A stretch of DNA of 64,000 nucleotides from positions 62,001-126,000 of the forward strand of contig CAIVDU010000010.1 of the NCBI GenBank assembly GCA_903904815.1, written 5' to 3'. Position numbers and translations under genes: made by a program. Shown here piece after piece: positions 45,118 to 53,898 of this stretch (position 1 is the stretch's first letter; each line of letters begins with the position of its first letter). Origin of the DNA: an uncultured Armatimonadota bacterium. GTDB taxonomy: Bacteria > Armatimonadota > Fimbriimonadia > Fimbriimonadales > Fimbriimonadaceae. Below the pieces are notes generated by a model that made no database searches, was not told the origin of the DNA, and saw nothing but the letters and a program-made list of their open reading frames with translations.

Positions 45118-45968
45118 GAGATTTCCATGTGGTACGACATTGAGGGCGCGGAGTGAGTCAGTGCCCCCACCGAGATGATGTCGACGCCAGTCTGGGCGAC
45201 GCCCCGAACCGTGTCTAGATCGATTCCTCCGCTTGCCTCGAAAAGACACTTGCCTTTGTGAGCCTTAACTGCTTCACGCATCATGAACGGATCCATGTTG
45301 TCCAAGAGGATAACTTCTGCTCCCGACTCGACCGCCTCTTCGACCTGTTCCAGCGTCTCGCACTCGACTTCGATCTTGGTCATGTGGGAGATGTACATTC
45401 GAGCTGACTCCACCGCACTCTTGATTGAGCCGACCGCCGCGATGTGGTTGTCCTTTAGCATCACGCCATCGTAAAGACCCATTCGGTGGTTGTGTCCGCC
45501 GCCGCATCGAACCGCGTACTTCTGAAGTGACCGGAGTAGGGGGACCGTCTTGCGGGTGTCCACGATCTTCGCGTGAGTGCCTTCAATCTTTCGTACAAAC
45601 TGGTCGGTGAGGGTGGCCACACCGCTCAACTGCATCAGGAAATTGAGAGCGGTTCGTTCAGCCGTCACCACTCGCCGAGCCGGTAGAAGGCCCCTGATGA
45701 CGATCTCGCCACGGCTAACAAACTCCCCATCGGTTCTCATCGCCTCGATATTCGATTCCTCAGGATCGTTGCTGTAAGGGGCAAGGAGATAGTCCACAAT
45801 ACCGAGGCCACATACGACGCCATCGGATTGGGCCTCGATATGCCACTTCACCTGCATGTCCCACGGAAGGACGCCGGAGGACAAGTCACCGCTCCCGACG
45901 TCCTCAGAGAATGCGTCGTCGACGATGGTCCACCAATTCTGGGGCTCGGGTTGCAGCCAAATGCTCAC
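45114..45968 (-). CDS. nadC: nicotinate-nucleotide pyrophosphorylase (quinolinate phosphoribosyltransferase)
   Basis: Makes nicotinate mononucleotide from quinolinate and PRPP in NAD synthesis. 284 residues, GTG start at 45968. Family motifs are RTALNFLMQLSGVAT, KIVDTRKTVPLLR, CGGGHNHRMGLYDGVMLKDNH and the late EASGGIDL. nadA and nadB are not in the window. It is coupled to birA by overlap. Confidence 0.95.
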   Translation of the reverse strand: MSIWLQPEPQNWWTIVDDAFSEDVGSGDLSSGVLPWDMQVKWHIEAQSDGVVCGLGIVDYLLAPYSNDPEESNIEAMRTDGEFVSRGEIVIRGLLPARRVVTAERTALNFLMQLSGVATLTDQFVRKIEGTHAKIVDTRKTVPLLRSLQKYAVRCGGGHNHRMGLYDGVMLKDNHIAAVGSIKSAVESARMYISHMTKIEVECETLEQVEEAVESGAEVILLDNMDPFMMREAVKAHKGKCLFEASGGIDLDTVRGVAQTGVDIISVGALTHSAPSMSYHMEIS

Positions 45969-46008
45969 TAAGGATATGGTTTACCCTTTCAGGCGGAGGG
46001 TTTTTCTC

Positions 46009-46500
46009 TTACGCGTCAATCTCAACCTTGCACCGGGCCGACAACTCCTCAATGAGCAGTTCGTACGGGACCTCGATGTCGTTTCTTGCCCAACCGACCG
46101 CGACCTTGGCATGTCCGGCGACAATGTGAGCCACCGGTTTTATGGTGAAACTTCCTTTCTCTAGGACGAGCGTCGCCCTCTCCGACTTGAATTCGATCTT
46201 CTTCACGTCAGAGTAGGGAATCGATCGAATCGTGCCTCCCTTTACAATGTCGAATTGATTGTCGAGGAGAACGTACTCACTGGCTTCCGCCTGGTTGTGG
46301 AGCAGGTCCGTATAAGCGCTCTTGCCGAAGTCTAGGAGAGCGCCCGCAGCGTTTTTGATGTTTTCCTTGACCGCGCGAGCGTCGCCATTCGATTGCTTCA
46401 CCACCGTGCGCCCGCGCGATGCGGCGTCCTTTCGGAGATTCTCTGCTCCTGTTGCCAGCCAACGGATGGCCTCTCCGGGACGATAGCGAACGACTTCCAT
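46009..46500 (-). CDS. hypothetical protein, PH-like pattern
   Basis: Not recognised. 163 residues from the ATG at 46500; a TTG one codon upstream is possible. The N-terminal ~70 residues look helical and charged. The C-terminal ~95 residues alternate short strands (EYVLLDNQFDIVKGG, IRSIPYSDVKKIEF, RATLVLEKGSFTIKP), similar to bacterial PH-like domains, which bind lipids or proteins. It has no signal peptide. It lies 40 bp upstream of nadC on the same strand. Confidence 0.7.
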   Translation of the reverse strand: MEVVRYRPGEAIRWLATGAENLRKDAASRGRTVVKQSNGDARAVKENIKNAAGALLDFGKSAYTDLLHNQAEASEYVLLDNQFDIVKGGTIRSIPYSDVKKIEFKSERATLVLEKGSFTIKPVAHIVAGHAKVAVGWARNDIEVPYELLIEELSARCKVEIDA

Positions 46501-46581
46501 CAATCTATATGATGTTATACAGCGAGCCGGAGTTTTTGTTGGCCGTTGGACCTAGTCCGACTCGGCCAAACGTAAGCGTCC

Positions 46582-47169
46582 TTATGCGGCGATGGCCTGG
46601 AGAGTGGGAATCTGGAATACCTGGACCCCTAGCTGCCGTGCGAGTGCGGCGTTTTGGGAACGGTTGACCACGTAAGCTGCTTCCCGAGGTTCAAGTCTCC
46701 AAGACTGAAGGATTCGCTTTAAGCCGTCGGGTTTAGAATTGCGACCCAAGAGGTGTTCGCCTCCGACAACGGTTTCGATCGTGTCCTTCAAATCGATCAG
46801 GACCAATGTGTCCTCAACCGTCTCCGTCAGGTTTGGGGTGCAAACGGCCTGCAATTGGCCCCGATCAGCGCACCGGTACACCAGCGAGCGTGCTTCTTCA
46901 TGGCAGACCGCATGAGATACGGCAGCAAGTTCAAATTTGCGGACGACGTCGAACCATCCGTTCAACATTCGCCCCGAAACGGTTTCTCGGATGGATTCCG
47001 GTCCGCCAATCGCTACCAGGGCATTTGAATCCATCCCATAACCTCTCCAAAAGTCGTCGAGCGCACCCGATAAGCCAACCCAATCGATGGGAAGATCGAC
47101 GAGCGTGCCGTCCAAATCAAAAATCACGCCGCGATAGCAGGCCAGGGAATCAGAGAGGGAGTTTTTCAT
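46582..47169 (-). CDS. HAD-superfamily hydrolase-like protein, altered motif IV
   Basis: 195 residues with the HAD nucleophile motif FDLDGTLVDL (Asp18, Asp20), a helical cap, a motif II-like QAVCTPN and a Lys in RNSKPDG. The usual motif IV, which contains acidic Mg ligands (typically GDS-x-x-D), reads VVNRSQNAALARQLG. Both acidic residues are replaced, so a normal phosphatase is doubtful. It may be a degraded or non-catalytic relative. Confidence 0.75.
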   Translation of the reverse strand: MKNSLSDSLACYRGVIFDLDGTLVDLPIDWVGLSGALDDFWRGYGMDSNALVAIGGPESIRETVSGRMLNGWFDVVRKFELAAVSHAVCHEEARSLVYRCADRGQLQAVCTPNLTETVEDTLVLIDLKDTIETVVGGEHLLGRNSKPDGLKRILQSWRLEPREAAYVVNRSQNAALARQLGVQVFQIPTLQAIAA

Positions 47170-47579
47170 GGCGTTATATCCTCAACTGTGAGGAAATCGA
47201 GTTCGTTGATCCAAACCAGGTGAGATTTGCTGAACATCGCATGCTGCGACGAGTCGACCTTCCTGTGGTGGATGTACCCAGTAAATGTTCGGATGGAAGC
47301 GAGAAAACTGCAGGAGGGATGTGACACGAGAATTGATAAATCTTGGCTGGTATTTATCGACAGCACTGTGTGCCATCCCCTCGCATCCCACTTCCTCACG
47401 GATTCGTCCGAACTGGAAACTGCTCCCTGCAAACCGCCCACCCTTCAAAGAGGTGGTAGTCTCTGCAACAGTTCGATGACGATGGAACAATCCACATTGT
47501 CTGTTACGGCTCGGTAGGTCGTTCGGTGCTTGCCTGCCTCGTTTCGTCTACGTCGAGCTTGCGAAAAAGAGGAACAGAA
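47170..47579. other. 410-bp gap without a confident gene
   Basis: Divergent region between the HAD-like gene and the aldo/keto reductase. An open frame of 91 codons on the minus strand (47166-47441) ends with a TGA that overlaps the HAD start codon (ATGA type), but it has no recognisable family and several other frames are equally open. No terminator or strong promoter seen. Confidence 0.4.
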
Positions 47580-48548
47580 ATGGAATACAAGAATCTCGGA
47601 CGAACTGCCTTGAAGGTGAGTCGGCTCTGTCTCGGCACGATGAACTTTGGACCCAAGACGACCGAAGCAGATAGCTTCCTCATCATGGACCGTGCCCTCG
47701 AACAGGGAATCAATTTCTTCGATACCGCCGATGTTTATGGATGGAAGCGCGGTGAGGGCATTACCGAGCAGATCATTGGTCGATGGTTTGCCCAGGGCGG
47801 TGGACGCCGCGAGAAGGTGGTGCTTGCCACCAAAGTCTACGGAGATATGGGCGATTGGCCCAATGAAGCGCGACTGAGCGCGCTCCACATTCGACGAGCA
47901 GCCGAGGCGTCCCTTAAGCGATTGCAGACGGACTACCTCGATCTCTATCAGATGCATCACATCTACCGCGATGCCCCTTGGGAAGAGGTTTGGCAAGCCT
48001 ATGAGATCCTAGTCCAGCAAGGCAAGGTGCTTTATGCGGGTTCCTCAAACTTCGCCGGATGGCACATTGCCAAGGCAAACGAGCAGGCAAAGAAGCGAAA
48101 CTTCCTGGGCCTCGTAAGCGAGCAGTCCAAGTACCACTTGCTGTGTCGAGATATCGAACTCGAAGTGATTCCCGCTTGCGAAGACTACGGTCTTGGTGTG
48201 ATTCCCTGGAGCCCACTCGGTGGCGGTCTGCTTGCCGGCCGTCCTGCTGCGGGAGACACCGGTCGACGTACCGAAAGTTGGGCCGCTGAAGCGTTCGCGA
48301 AGCACGCTCCGCAACTCGACAAGTGGGAGGCTCTCTGTAAAGAATTGGGCGAAGCTCCTGCCGACGTGGCTATCGCATGGCATCTTCACCAGAAGATCGT
48401 AACCGCCCCGATCATCGGCCCGAGAACGGCAGATCAGCTAGACGGCGCTGTTCACACCCTCGACATCAAGTTGGACCCGGAAGTTTTGGCGAAGATCGAC
48501 GAGATCTTCCCTGGCAAGAAGACTGCCCCAGAAGACTACGCCTGGTGA
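47580..48548 (+). CDS. aldo/keto reductase
   Basis: NADPH-dependent oxidoreductase of 322 residues. The ATG at 47580 has AAGAGGA upstream. The (beta/alpha)8 family motifs are DTADVYGWKRGEG (catalytic Asp and Tyr), LATKVY (Lys), YQMHHI (His) and a C-terminal APIIGPRTADQL cofactor loop. It resembles YajO/voltage-channel-beta-type AKRs. The substrate is unknown. The intergenic terminator follows. Confidence 0.93.
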   Translation: MEYKNLGRTALKVSRLCLGTMNFGPKTTEADSFLIMDRALEQGINFFDTADVYGWKRGEGITEQIIGRWFAQGGGRREKVVLATKVYGDMGDWPNEARLSALHIRRAAEASLKRLQTDYLDLYQMHHIYRDAPWEEVWQAYEILVQQGKVLYAGSSNFAGWHIAKANEQAKKRNFLGLVSEQSKYHLLCRDIELEVIPACEDYGLGVIPWSPLGGGLLAGRPAAGDTGRRTESWAAEAFAKHAPQLDKWEALCKELGEAPADVAIAWHLHQKIVTAPIIGPRTADQLDGAVHTLDIKLDPEVLAKIDEIFPGKKTAPEDYAW

Positions 48549-48550
48549 CA

Positions 48551-48586
48551 AAAAACAGCCCCGACGACGTTTGTCGTCGGGGCTGT
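48551..48586 (-). terminator. intrinsic terminator of aspS
   Basis: A 14-bp perfect stem (48555-48568 and 48573-48586, core GCCCCGACGAC) with GTTT loop. On the minus strand it is followed by six T, so it terminates aspS. It may also stop the reductase transcript on the plus strand, but there is no T tract there. Confidence 0.92.
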
Positions 48587-48606
48587 GAAAGTTGGGTGTG
48601 GCTACC

Positions 48607-50418
48607 TCAGCTGCGCCGGAGACCGAGTTCGGCCCACTGCTGAGCGTCGATGGTGCTCGGGGCGTCCATCATAGGGTCATAACCGCCGCCCACCTTGGGG
48701 AAAGCCATAACTTCGCGGATATTCTCCGTGTCCGTTAACTGCATGACCATCCGCTCGATTCCCGGAGCAATTCCGCCGTGGGGAGGAGCGCCATAGGAGA
48801 ACGCCTCCAAGATGTGGCCAAACCGCTCTTGCTGGGTCTCTTCGTTAATTCCGAGTAGTTTAAAGATCCGAGCCTGGATGTCCGACCGATGAATTCGAAT
48901 CGAACCAGAGGCTAGCTCCATGCCGTTGCAGACCATGTCGTAGCAGTCGGCTCGGATTCGTCCCGGATCGGTATCCAGGTAGATGAGGTCCTCTTCCTTC
49001 GGCATCGTGAACGGGTGGTGCGAGGGGCTCCAGCGTCCAGAGTCCGCATCCCACTCCACGAGAGGGAAGTCGACGATCCAACAGAACTTCAGCACGCGCT
49101 GATCGCGCAGGCCGCTTCGCTGTCCAATCTCTAGTCGCAGCCGATACAACACGTTGTTGGCGGCCGCGTAAGAGTCGGCAATCATGCAGATCAGGTCACC
49201 GGACTCAGCTCCACTCGTCTTGACGATCGCTTCCAACTCTTCCGGTTTGAAGAATTTGGCGATCGAGCCTCGGATGGCTTGTCCTGAAGAGAGGATGGTA
49301 GATCCTTCCCCGGCTTCGGACTCAATGGCGAGCCAGGCCATGCCTTTAGCTCCAAGCTCCCGGCAGAACTCGTCGAGCGCGTTGATCTCCTTTCGGGACA
49401 TCTTGGCGCCACCCGGGTACCGAACGCCACGGATAACTCCACCGGCTTCGAGTGTGTTCTTAAAGACGCCAAACTCGGTACCGGCGACTGCGGAGGTCAG
49501 GTCGAACAATCTTAGTCCAAACCGCAGATCTGGCTTATCGCAGCCGTAAAGGTGCATCGCCTCGTCGTAGCTTAGCCTCTCGAAGGGTTCGATCTTGAAC
49601 TTATCGAGTGTGAACTCTTCGATGACGCCGTTAAGGACGTCGATAGTAAGCGATTCCGCGAGCGTCAGGATGTCTTCCTGGGTCACAAACGACATTTCCA
49701 TGTCGAGCTGAGTGAATTCCGGCTGACGGTCGGCGCGTGAACTCTCATCTCGGAAGCAGCGCGCGATTTGATAATACTTTTCAATCCCGGCCACCATCAG
49801 CAATTGTTTGTACTGCTGAGGACTCTGGGGGAGCGCATACCACTTACCCGAATCGAGCCGGTATGGCACGAGATAGTCTCGAGCGCCTTCGGGGGTCGAC
49901 TTGGTGATGATGGGAGTCTCAACTTCCAGGAAGTCTTGGGCATCGAGATACCGGTGGATCCGCTTGATGAGGGAGGACCGAATCGCAAGTCGGCGATACA
50001 TCGAGGGTCGACGAAGGTCGAGATAGCGGTGCTTAACTCGAAGCTCCTCGTTGACCGACTGCATCTGTTCCTCATCGCTGACCGGGAAGGGAAGCGGCTT
50101 TGCCGTGCCCAGAACAGAGTAGGCGCTCACGACGATTTCGATTTCGCCCGTACCCATCTTAGGGTTCTTCGTCTCTTCCGCGCGCTCCTTGACCGTGCCG
50201 TTGATAGACAGACACGTCTCGTTGCGAAGCTCGCTTCGATTCGGGAAAAGCGTCGGATCGAACGTAAGCTGTACCAGCCCGGTTCGATCACGAAGGTCGA
50301 TAAACAGCACGCCGCCCAGGTCACGAACCCGATGGGCCCAACCGTTGAGCGTGACTTGTTGTCCCGCGTCAGCAACGCGGAGTTCCCCACATGAGTGGGT
50401 TCTCTTTACGAATCCCAT
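48607..50418 (-). CDS. aspS: aspartyl-tRNA synthetase
   Basis: Class II synthetase of 603 residues: N-terminal OB-fold anticodon domain, catalytic domain with motif 2 FRDESSRADRQPEFTQLD and motif 3 GIAPGIERMVM, and the bacterial GAD insertion in between. Leu34 (RDLGG) sits where bacterial non-discriminating enzymes carry His, which suggests a discriminating AspRS. It begins 3 nt after sucC and is followed by the terminator at 48551-48586. Confidence 0.95.
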   Translation of the reverse strand: MGFVKRTHSCGELRVADAGQQVTLNGWAHRVRDLGGVLFIDLRDRTGLVQLTFDPTLFPNRSELRNETCLSINGTVKERAEETKNPKMGTGEIEIVVSAYSVLGTAKPLPFPVSDEEQMQSVNEELRVKHRYLDLRRPSMYRRLAIRSSLIKRIHRYLDAQDFLEVETPIITKSTPEGARDYLVPYRLDSGKWYALPQSPQQYKQLLMVAGIEKYYQIARCFRDESSRADRQPEFTQLDMEMSFVTQEDILTLAESLTIDVLNGVIEEFTLDKFKIEPFERLSYDEAMHLYGCDKPDLRFGLRLFDLTSAVAGTEFGVFKNTLEAGGVIRGVRYPGGAKMSRKEINALDEFCRELGAKGMAWLAIESEAGEGSTILSSGQAIRGSIAKFFKPEELEAIVKTSGAESGDLICMIADSYAAANNVLYRLRLEIGQRSGLRDQRVLKFCWIVDFPLVEWDADSGRWSPSHHPFTMPKEEDLIYLDTDPGRIRADCYDMVCNGMELASGSIRIHRSDIQARIFKLLGINEETQQERFGHILEAFSYGAPPHGGIAPGIERMVMQLTDTENIREVMAFPKVGGGYDPMMDAPSTIDAQQWAELGLRRS

Positions 50419-50421
50419 TCT

Positions 50422-51579
50422 TTAAGCCTTTGCGTAGGAGAGCTCGACAATCTTCTGAGCTGCTTCCTGTACCGTCTCTGCCGGGATGATGACCGACCCT
50501 TCCAAGATCTTGCGACCCTCTTCAACAGCCGTCCCTTCGATTCGGGCAACCACCGGTACCTTCAGGTCAATCGTTTCGAACGCCTGGAGCACGCCCTTGG
50601 CCACTTCATCCACGCGGGTGATCCCACCAAAGATGTTGATCAAGAGACCCTTTACATTGGGATCCATCAGGATAAGCTCGACGCAACTTTTTACGCGATC
50701 CGCTTGGGCTCCGCCGCCTACGTCGAGGAAGTTAGCCGGTCTACCGCCAGCGGCGCTGATTTCGTCGAGTGACTGCATCACGAGCCCCGCTCCGTTGCCC
50801 ATGATTCCGATGTCGCCGCCGAGATTCACGTAAGCAATGCCCCTTCGGTTGGCTTCTGCCTCAATCGGGTTTTCAGCCGTGTCGTCGGAGGATGAATTGT
50901 ATTCCTTGTGACGATATAGCGAGTTGTCGTCGATCGAGACCTTTGCGTCGGCGGCGATAAGCTTGCCATCGGGGGTGAACGCGCAGGGGTTGATCTCCAC
51001 CATCTCTGCGTCAGCTTCTTGGTAGGCCTTGACCAGCTTCTTGATCATCTGGACCATTTGGCCCTGAGCCGGCTTAGGAATCTTCGCGTCCTGAACGGCC
51101 TTTCGTAGTTCGTAGTCGCAGAGGCCCCAAATTGGATCGATCGCCAGTTTTACGATCGCATCAGGGTGGTTCTCGGCCACCTCTTCGATTTCCATTCCGC
51201 CTTCGGCGCTAATCATCACGATGTGCTTCTGGATGTTTCGATCCAAGAGTACGGCGACGTAATATTCCTCGGCAATGTCGATCGTTTCGGCGATCAGCAC
51301 CTTTTCTACGAGCATCCCCTGAGGGTTTTGAATGCTCACGAGCCGCTTCCCGAGGAGGTTGGTAACGAACTCGGACGCGCTATCGGCGTCGGTGAACAGC
51401 TTGACGCCGCCCGCCTTACCGCGGCCGCCCATCAGGACTTGTGCTTTGACGACGACATTTCCGCCGAGCTTCTGGGCGATTGCTCGCGCCTCAGCAGGAT
51501 CGCTCGTCACTTCTCCAGCAGGAACCGGTACGCCATAGCGTGCCAGAAGGTCTTTCGACTGATACTCGTGAAGCTTCAT
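50422..51579 (-). CDS. sucC: succinyl-CoA synthetase beta subunit
   Basis: Beta subunit of the TCA-cycle ligase converting succinyl-CoA to succinate with ATP/GTP formation. 385 residues: MKLHEYQSKDLLARYGVPVP start, ATP-grasp segment VVVKAQVLMGGRGKAGGVKL, and the C-terminal CoA-ligase domain with NIFGGITRVDEVAKG. The alpha subunit gene sucD, often directly downstream, is not there; aspS is instead. Confidence 0.94.
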   Translation of the reverse strand: MKLHEYQSKDLLARYGVPVPAGEVTSDPAEARAIAQKLGGNVVVKAQVLMGGRGKAGGVKLFTDADSASEFVTNLLGKRLVSIQNPQGMLVEKVLIAETIDIAEEYYVAVLLDRNIQKHIVMISAEGGMEIEEVAENHPDAIVKLAIDPIWGLCDYELRKAVQDAKIPKPAQGQMVQMIKKLVKAYQEADAEMVEINPCAFTPDGKLIAADAKVSIDDNSLYRHKEYNSSSDDTAENPIEAEANRRGIAYVNLGGDIGIMGNGAGLVMQSLDEISAAGGRPANFLDVGGGAQADRVKSCVELILMDPNVKGLLINIFGGITRVDEVAKGVLQAFETIDLKVPVVARIEGTAVEEGRKILEGSVIIPAETVQEAAQKIVELSYAKA

Positions 51580-51887
51580 GGATTAGCTATCAGGTTACCC
51601 GCAGAGGCTCCGCTTCGACCGTGCACGCATGGAATGTTGGCGGTTATCGGTCCAGGGCAAGATGCCTCCCAATTCCGGCTGCCCCGCGGCTGGAATCTTC
51701 GTTTCTCCGCAGACCGCCTACAAACTCAACGCACTCTCGAACTGAACATTCCGGACTGCAAACTGCGAGCTGCAAACTCCACCAGAATGATTCGTTTCAC
51801 CGCCGTCCAGCTGGAACAACGTACGCCAACACAAAACAAAAAGGGCCTGCCGACTTTGTCGACAGGCCCTCATTCGAAGCCCCTTCC
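51580..51887. other. 308-bp gap: sucC upstream region plus a terminator
   Basis: Contains the sucC promoter region, with no clear -35/-10 found, and the intrinsic terminator of the sedolisin gene at 51837-51870. A short direct repeat (ACTGCAAACTGC/GCTGCAAACT) lies near 51750-51778. No gene seen. Confidence 0.5.
51837..51870 (-). terminator. intrinsic terminator of the sedolisin gene
   Basis: A 13-bp stem (51842-51854 with 51858-51870) with one G-T wobble on the transcribed RNA, then a T tract on the minus strand (51837-51842). It lies 17 bp after the stop at 51888. Confidence 0.9.
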
Positions 51888-53603
51888 TTAGTTCTGATAG
51901 AACGAGTAGGAGACGCCGATCGAATCGACGCTGTACAGGAACGTCTGGTTGACGCGGGTGTAGGCTTTCTGGGGCAGGAGTGCTCGGGAAAGCACGCTCA
52001 CGTTGCCAGACGCATCGACGTACTGCTGAGCCTGAGCCGTCGACAGGGTCACCGTGTACGTGCTGTTCGTCGTCAACAGCAACGGAGTGGCGAACAGATC
52101 ATAGGTAGCCGTCTTGTAGTTGTACAAGAAGATTTCGTTGATCGCATTCGGGAACTCAGCCTTGGCCGTGATCGTGAACGTCGCGGAGGCTGCTTTCGCC
52201 GGAATCGCGCCGTTAATCGTGAAGTGGGCTCGGACGTCTGCCGTGGAACCGAGGCCCGCGAATGGAACTCCGCGAACTTGGTAAGTGACCCCGTCCGTAG
52301 CAGCCAAGCTGGAAACACTCGTTGAAACGGGCGTTCCCGTCGGCGAACTCGCTTGATCCGGTGCGCCCGTAACCGTAACGACGCCTTGTGTTAGGTCGAG
52401 CGGCGATCCACAACCAGTGATGTAGTCCCAGCCAACTGACGCCGAAAAGGTTCCAGCCGAACCCTGAGTGATATCTCGGAAGTGTGACGTTCCGAGCAGG
52501 CTGTAGATCAAATTCTCTTCGACCGTCGTACTAGCAAAGAATGTGTTCGTAGTGTTGAGGATCCCCGCAACCACTGGGCATGCCACGCTCGTGCCTCCAA
52601 AGACGTACCAAGGGTTGGAAGTTCCCCCTCCGAGGTCGCTCGTCGAGTACACGGCAACACCGGTGTAGGGATCTGCAATGCCACCCAGGTCAGGCGCTCC
52701 GCGGAAAGTGCCCACCTTACTCGCGATGCCGTTCTGGAATGCAGGGCGAGGCTCGTAGGAGCTAGGACCACCGCCGCTGTCCGACCAAGCCGTCTCTTTG
52801 GTGACCACTGTCCCGGCGCCGTTCATGAACAGGGACGTACCACCAACGCCCACGACGTTTGGAGACGTGGATGGATACTCTTGGACTCCGCCAAAGTCGC
52901 CCGCAGACGCCAAGAACACCACTCCACTCTTTACGTAGTAGTGGTCATAGCCTAGCTCGGACGTCCCCAAGCCCTCAAAAGGGTAACCCCAGCTGTTTGA
53001 AACTTCCTTGACGTTCAGAAGGCTTGCCGCGATCTGGTTGCAAGCATCCAAATTGCCGTCGCTCGATTCGATAACGTAAATCTTTGCGTCTGGGGCTAAC
53101 GCGTGGGCCCACTCGATGTCGAGAGCCTCTTCTCCGTTCCAACCCTTGTCGACGGGAGGAGTTGTTCCCGAGACCTGATAGACAACCTGGAATACCTTGT
53201 TGCTGCTAGCAAGAGGATCGCTAGACGTTTCTTGAGGAAGACCGAAAGTTTGTGAAAAATGGTTGAAGTCGGTAAGCGCCGTTGCAAGGTGACCGTAATC
53301 TACCACGGCAATTGCTTTCGAGCCTCTCAGCGAGACGTTATAGGCATTTCTAACGTCGGCCGGATGGAATCCGGGAGGAAAGCCTCCAACAAGCGGACCA
53401 TTCAGGTTGAGAGCAATCGGGCTGGCCTCTTGCGCACGAGGGTCTGGACCTTTATAGATCAAGTAGTTGGTGTGGGGCTTGGCGTGGTCATACCAGTGGA
53501 CCGCCGTGGATGCCGGCACGACTACGTTGGGATCGTTCGAGTAGCTCGTGTGAATCGTTGAGGCGTAAGCTGCCTGAAGCGAGAAAGCGATAAGTGCAAG
53601 CAT
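51888..53603 (-). CDS. sedolisin-type serine carboxyl peptidase (S53), secreted
   Basis: Secreted peptidase of 571 residues. Active residues are intact: Glu158 and Asp162 (EEALDIEWAHA), Asp236 (SAGDFGG) and Ser339 in GGTSVACPVVAG. The Ca-binding DITQG is at ~378. Signal peptide is MLALIAFSLQAAYAS, which lacks the usual positive n-region. The start is supported by AGGAGAG upstream. Only ~80 residues separate the signal from the catalytic domain, so the large pro-kumamolisin domain is missing. The last ~150 residues form a beta-rich tail with no match. It is divergent from the ABC genes. Confidence 0.9.
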   Translation of the reverse strand: MLALIAFSLQAAYASTIHTSYSNDPNVVVPASTAVHWYDHAKPHTNYLIYKGPDPRAQEASPIALNLNGPLVGGFPPGFHPADVRNAYNVSLRGSKAIAVVDYGHLATALTDFNHFSQTFGLPQETSSDPLASSNKVFQVVYQVSGTTPPVDKGWNGEEALDIEWAHALAPDAKIYVIESSDGNLDACNQIAASLLNVKEVSNSWGYPFEGLGTSELGYDHYYVKSGVVFLASAGDFGGVQEYPSTSPNVVGVGGTSLFMNGAGTVVTKETAWSDSGGGPSSYEPRPAFQNGIASKVGTFRGAPDLGGIADPYTGVAVYSTSDLGGGTSNPWYVFGGTSVACPVVAGILNTTNTFFASTTVEENLIYSLLGTSHFRDITQGSAGTFSASVGWDYITGCGSPLDLTQGVVTVTGAPDQASSPTGTPVSTSVSSLAATDGVTYQVRGVPFAGLGSTADVRAHFTINGAIPAKAASATFTITAKAEFPNAINEIFLYNYKTATYDLFATPLLLTTNSTYTVTLSTAQAQQYVDASGNVSVLSRALLPQKAYTRVNQTFLYSVDSIGVSYSFYQN

Positions 53604-53898
53604 TAGAGTGTCTCTCCTGTTCTGCGTGAGCCTCGACCAGCGAAATCAGCTGAAAGGGCATTGAATCTTTGATAAAGCATCAGGTGTCGTTTTCCTTACC
53701 GAGCCGTCAGAGATCCACTCATTTCCGGCCAACTAGAATATTCGCGATCCGCAGACCCCTCTATTCTAACCTGCCAGGCGAAAATACGCGAGTCCTCTCG
53801 GCTGAATTCCGCTACCTAAGACGTTATTTCGGGATTGATCGGTTCGCATCTCAGGCTGGAGACGTGGAAATCGCTTGCCGACAATTCTAACAGGAACT

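Noticed and set aside
49768-50394. 208-codon open frame on the + strand antisense to aspS
   Set aside because: It lies entirely within aspS on the opposite strand, has no ribosome binding site and reads as low-information Arg/Leu-rich sequence, as expected from the third-codon bias of aspS.
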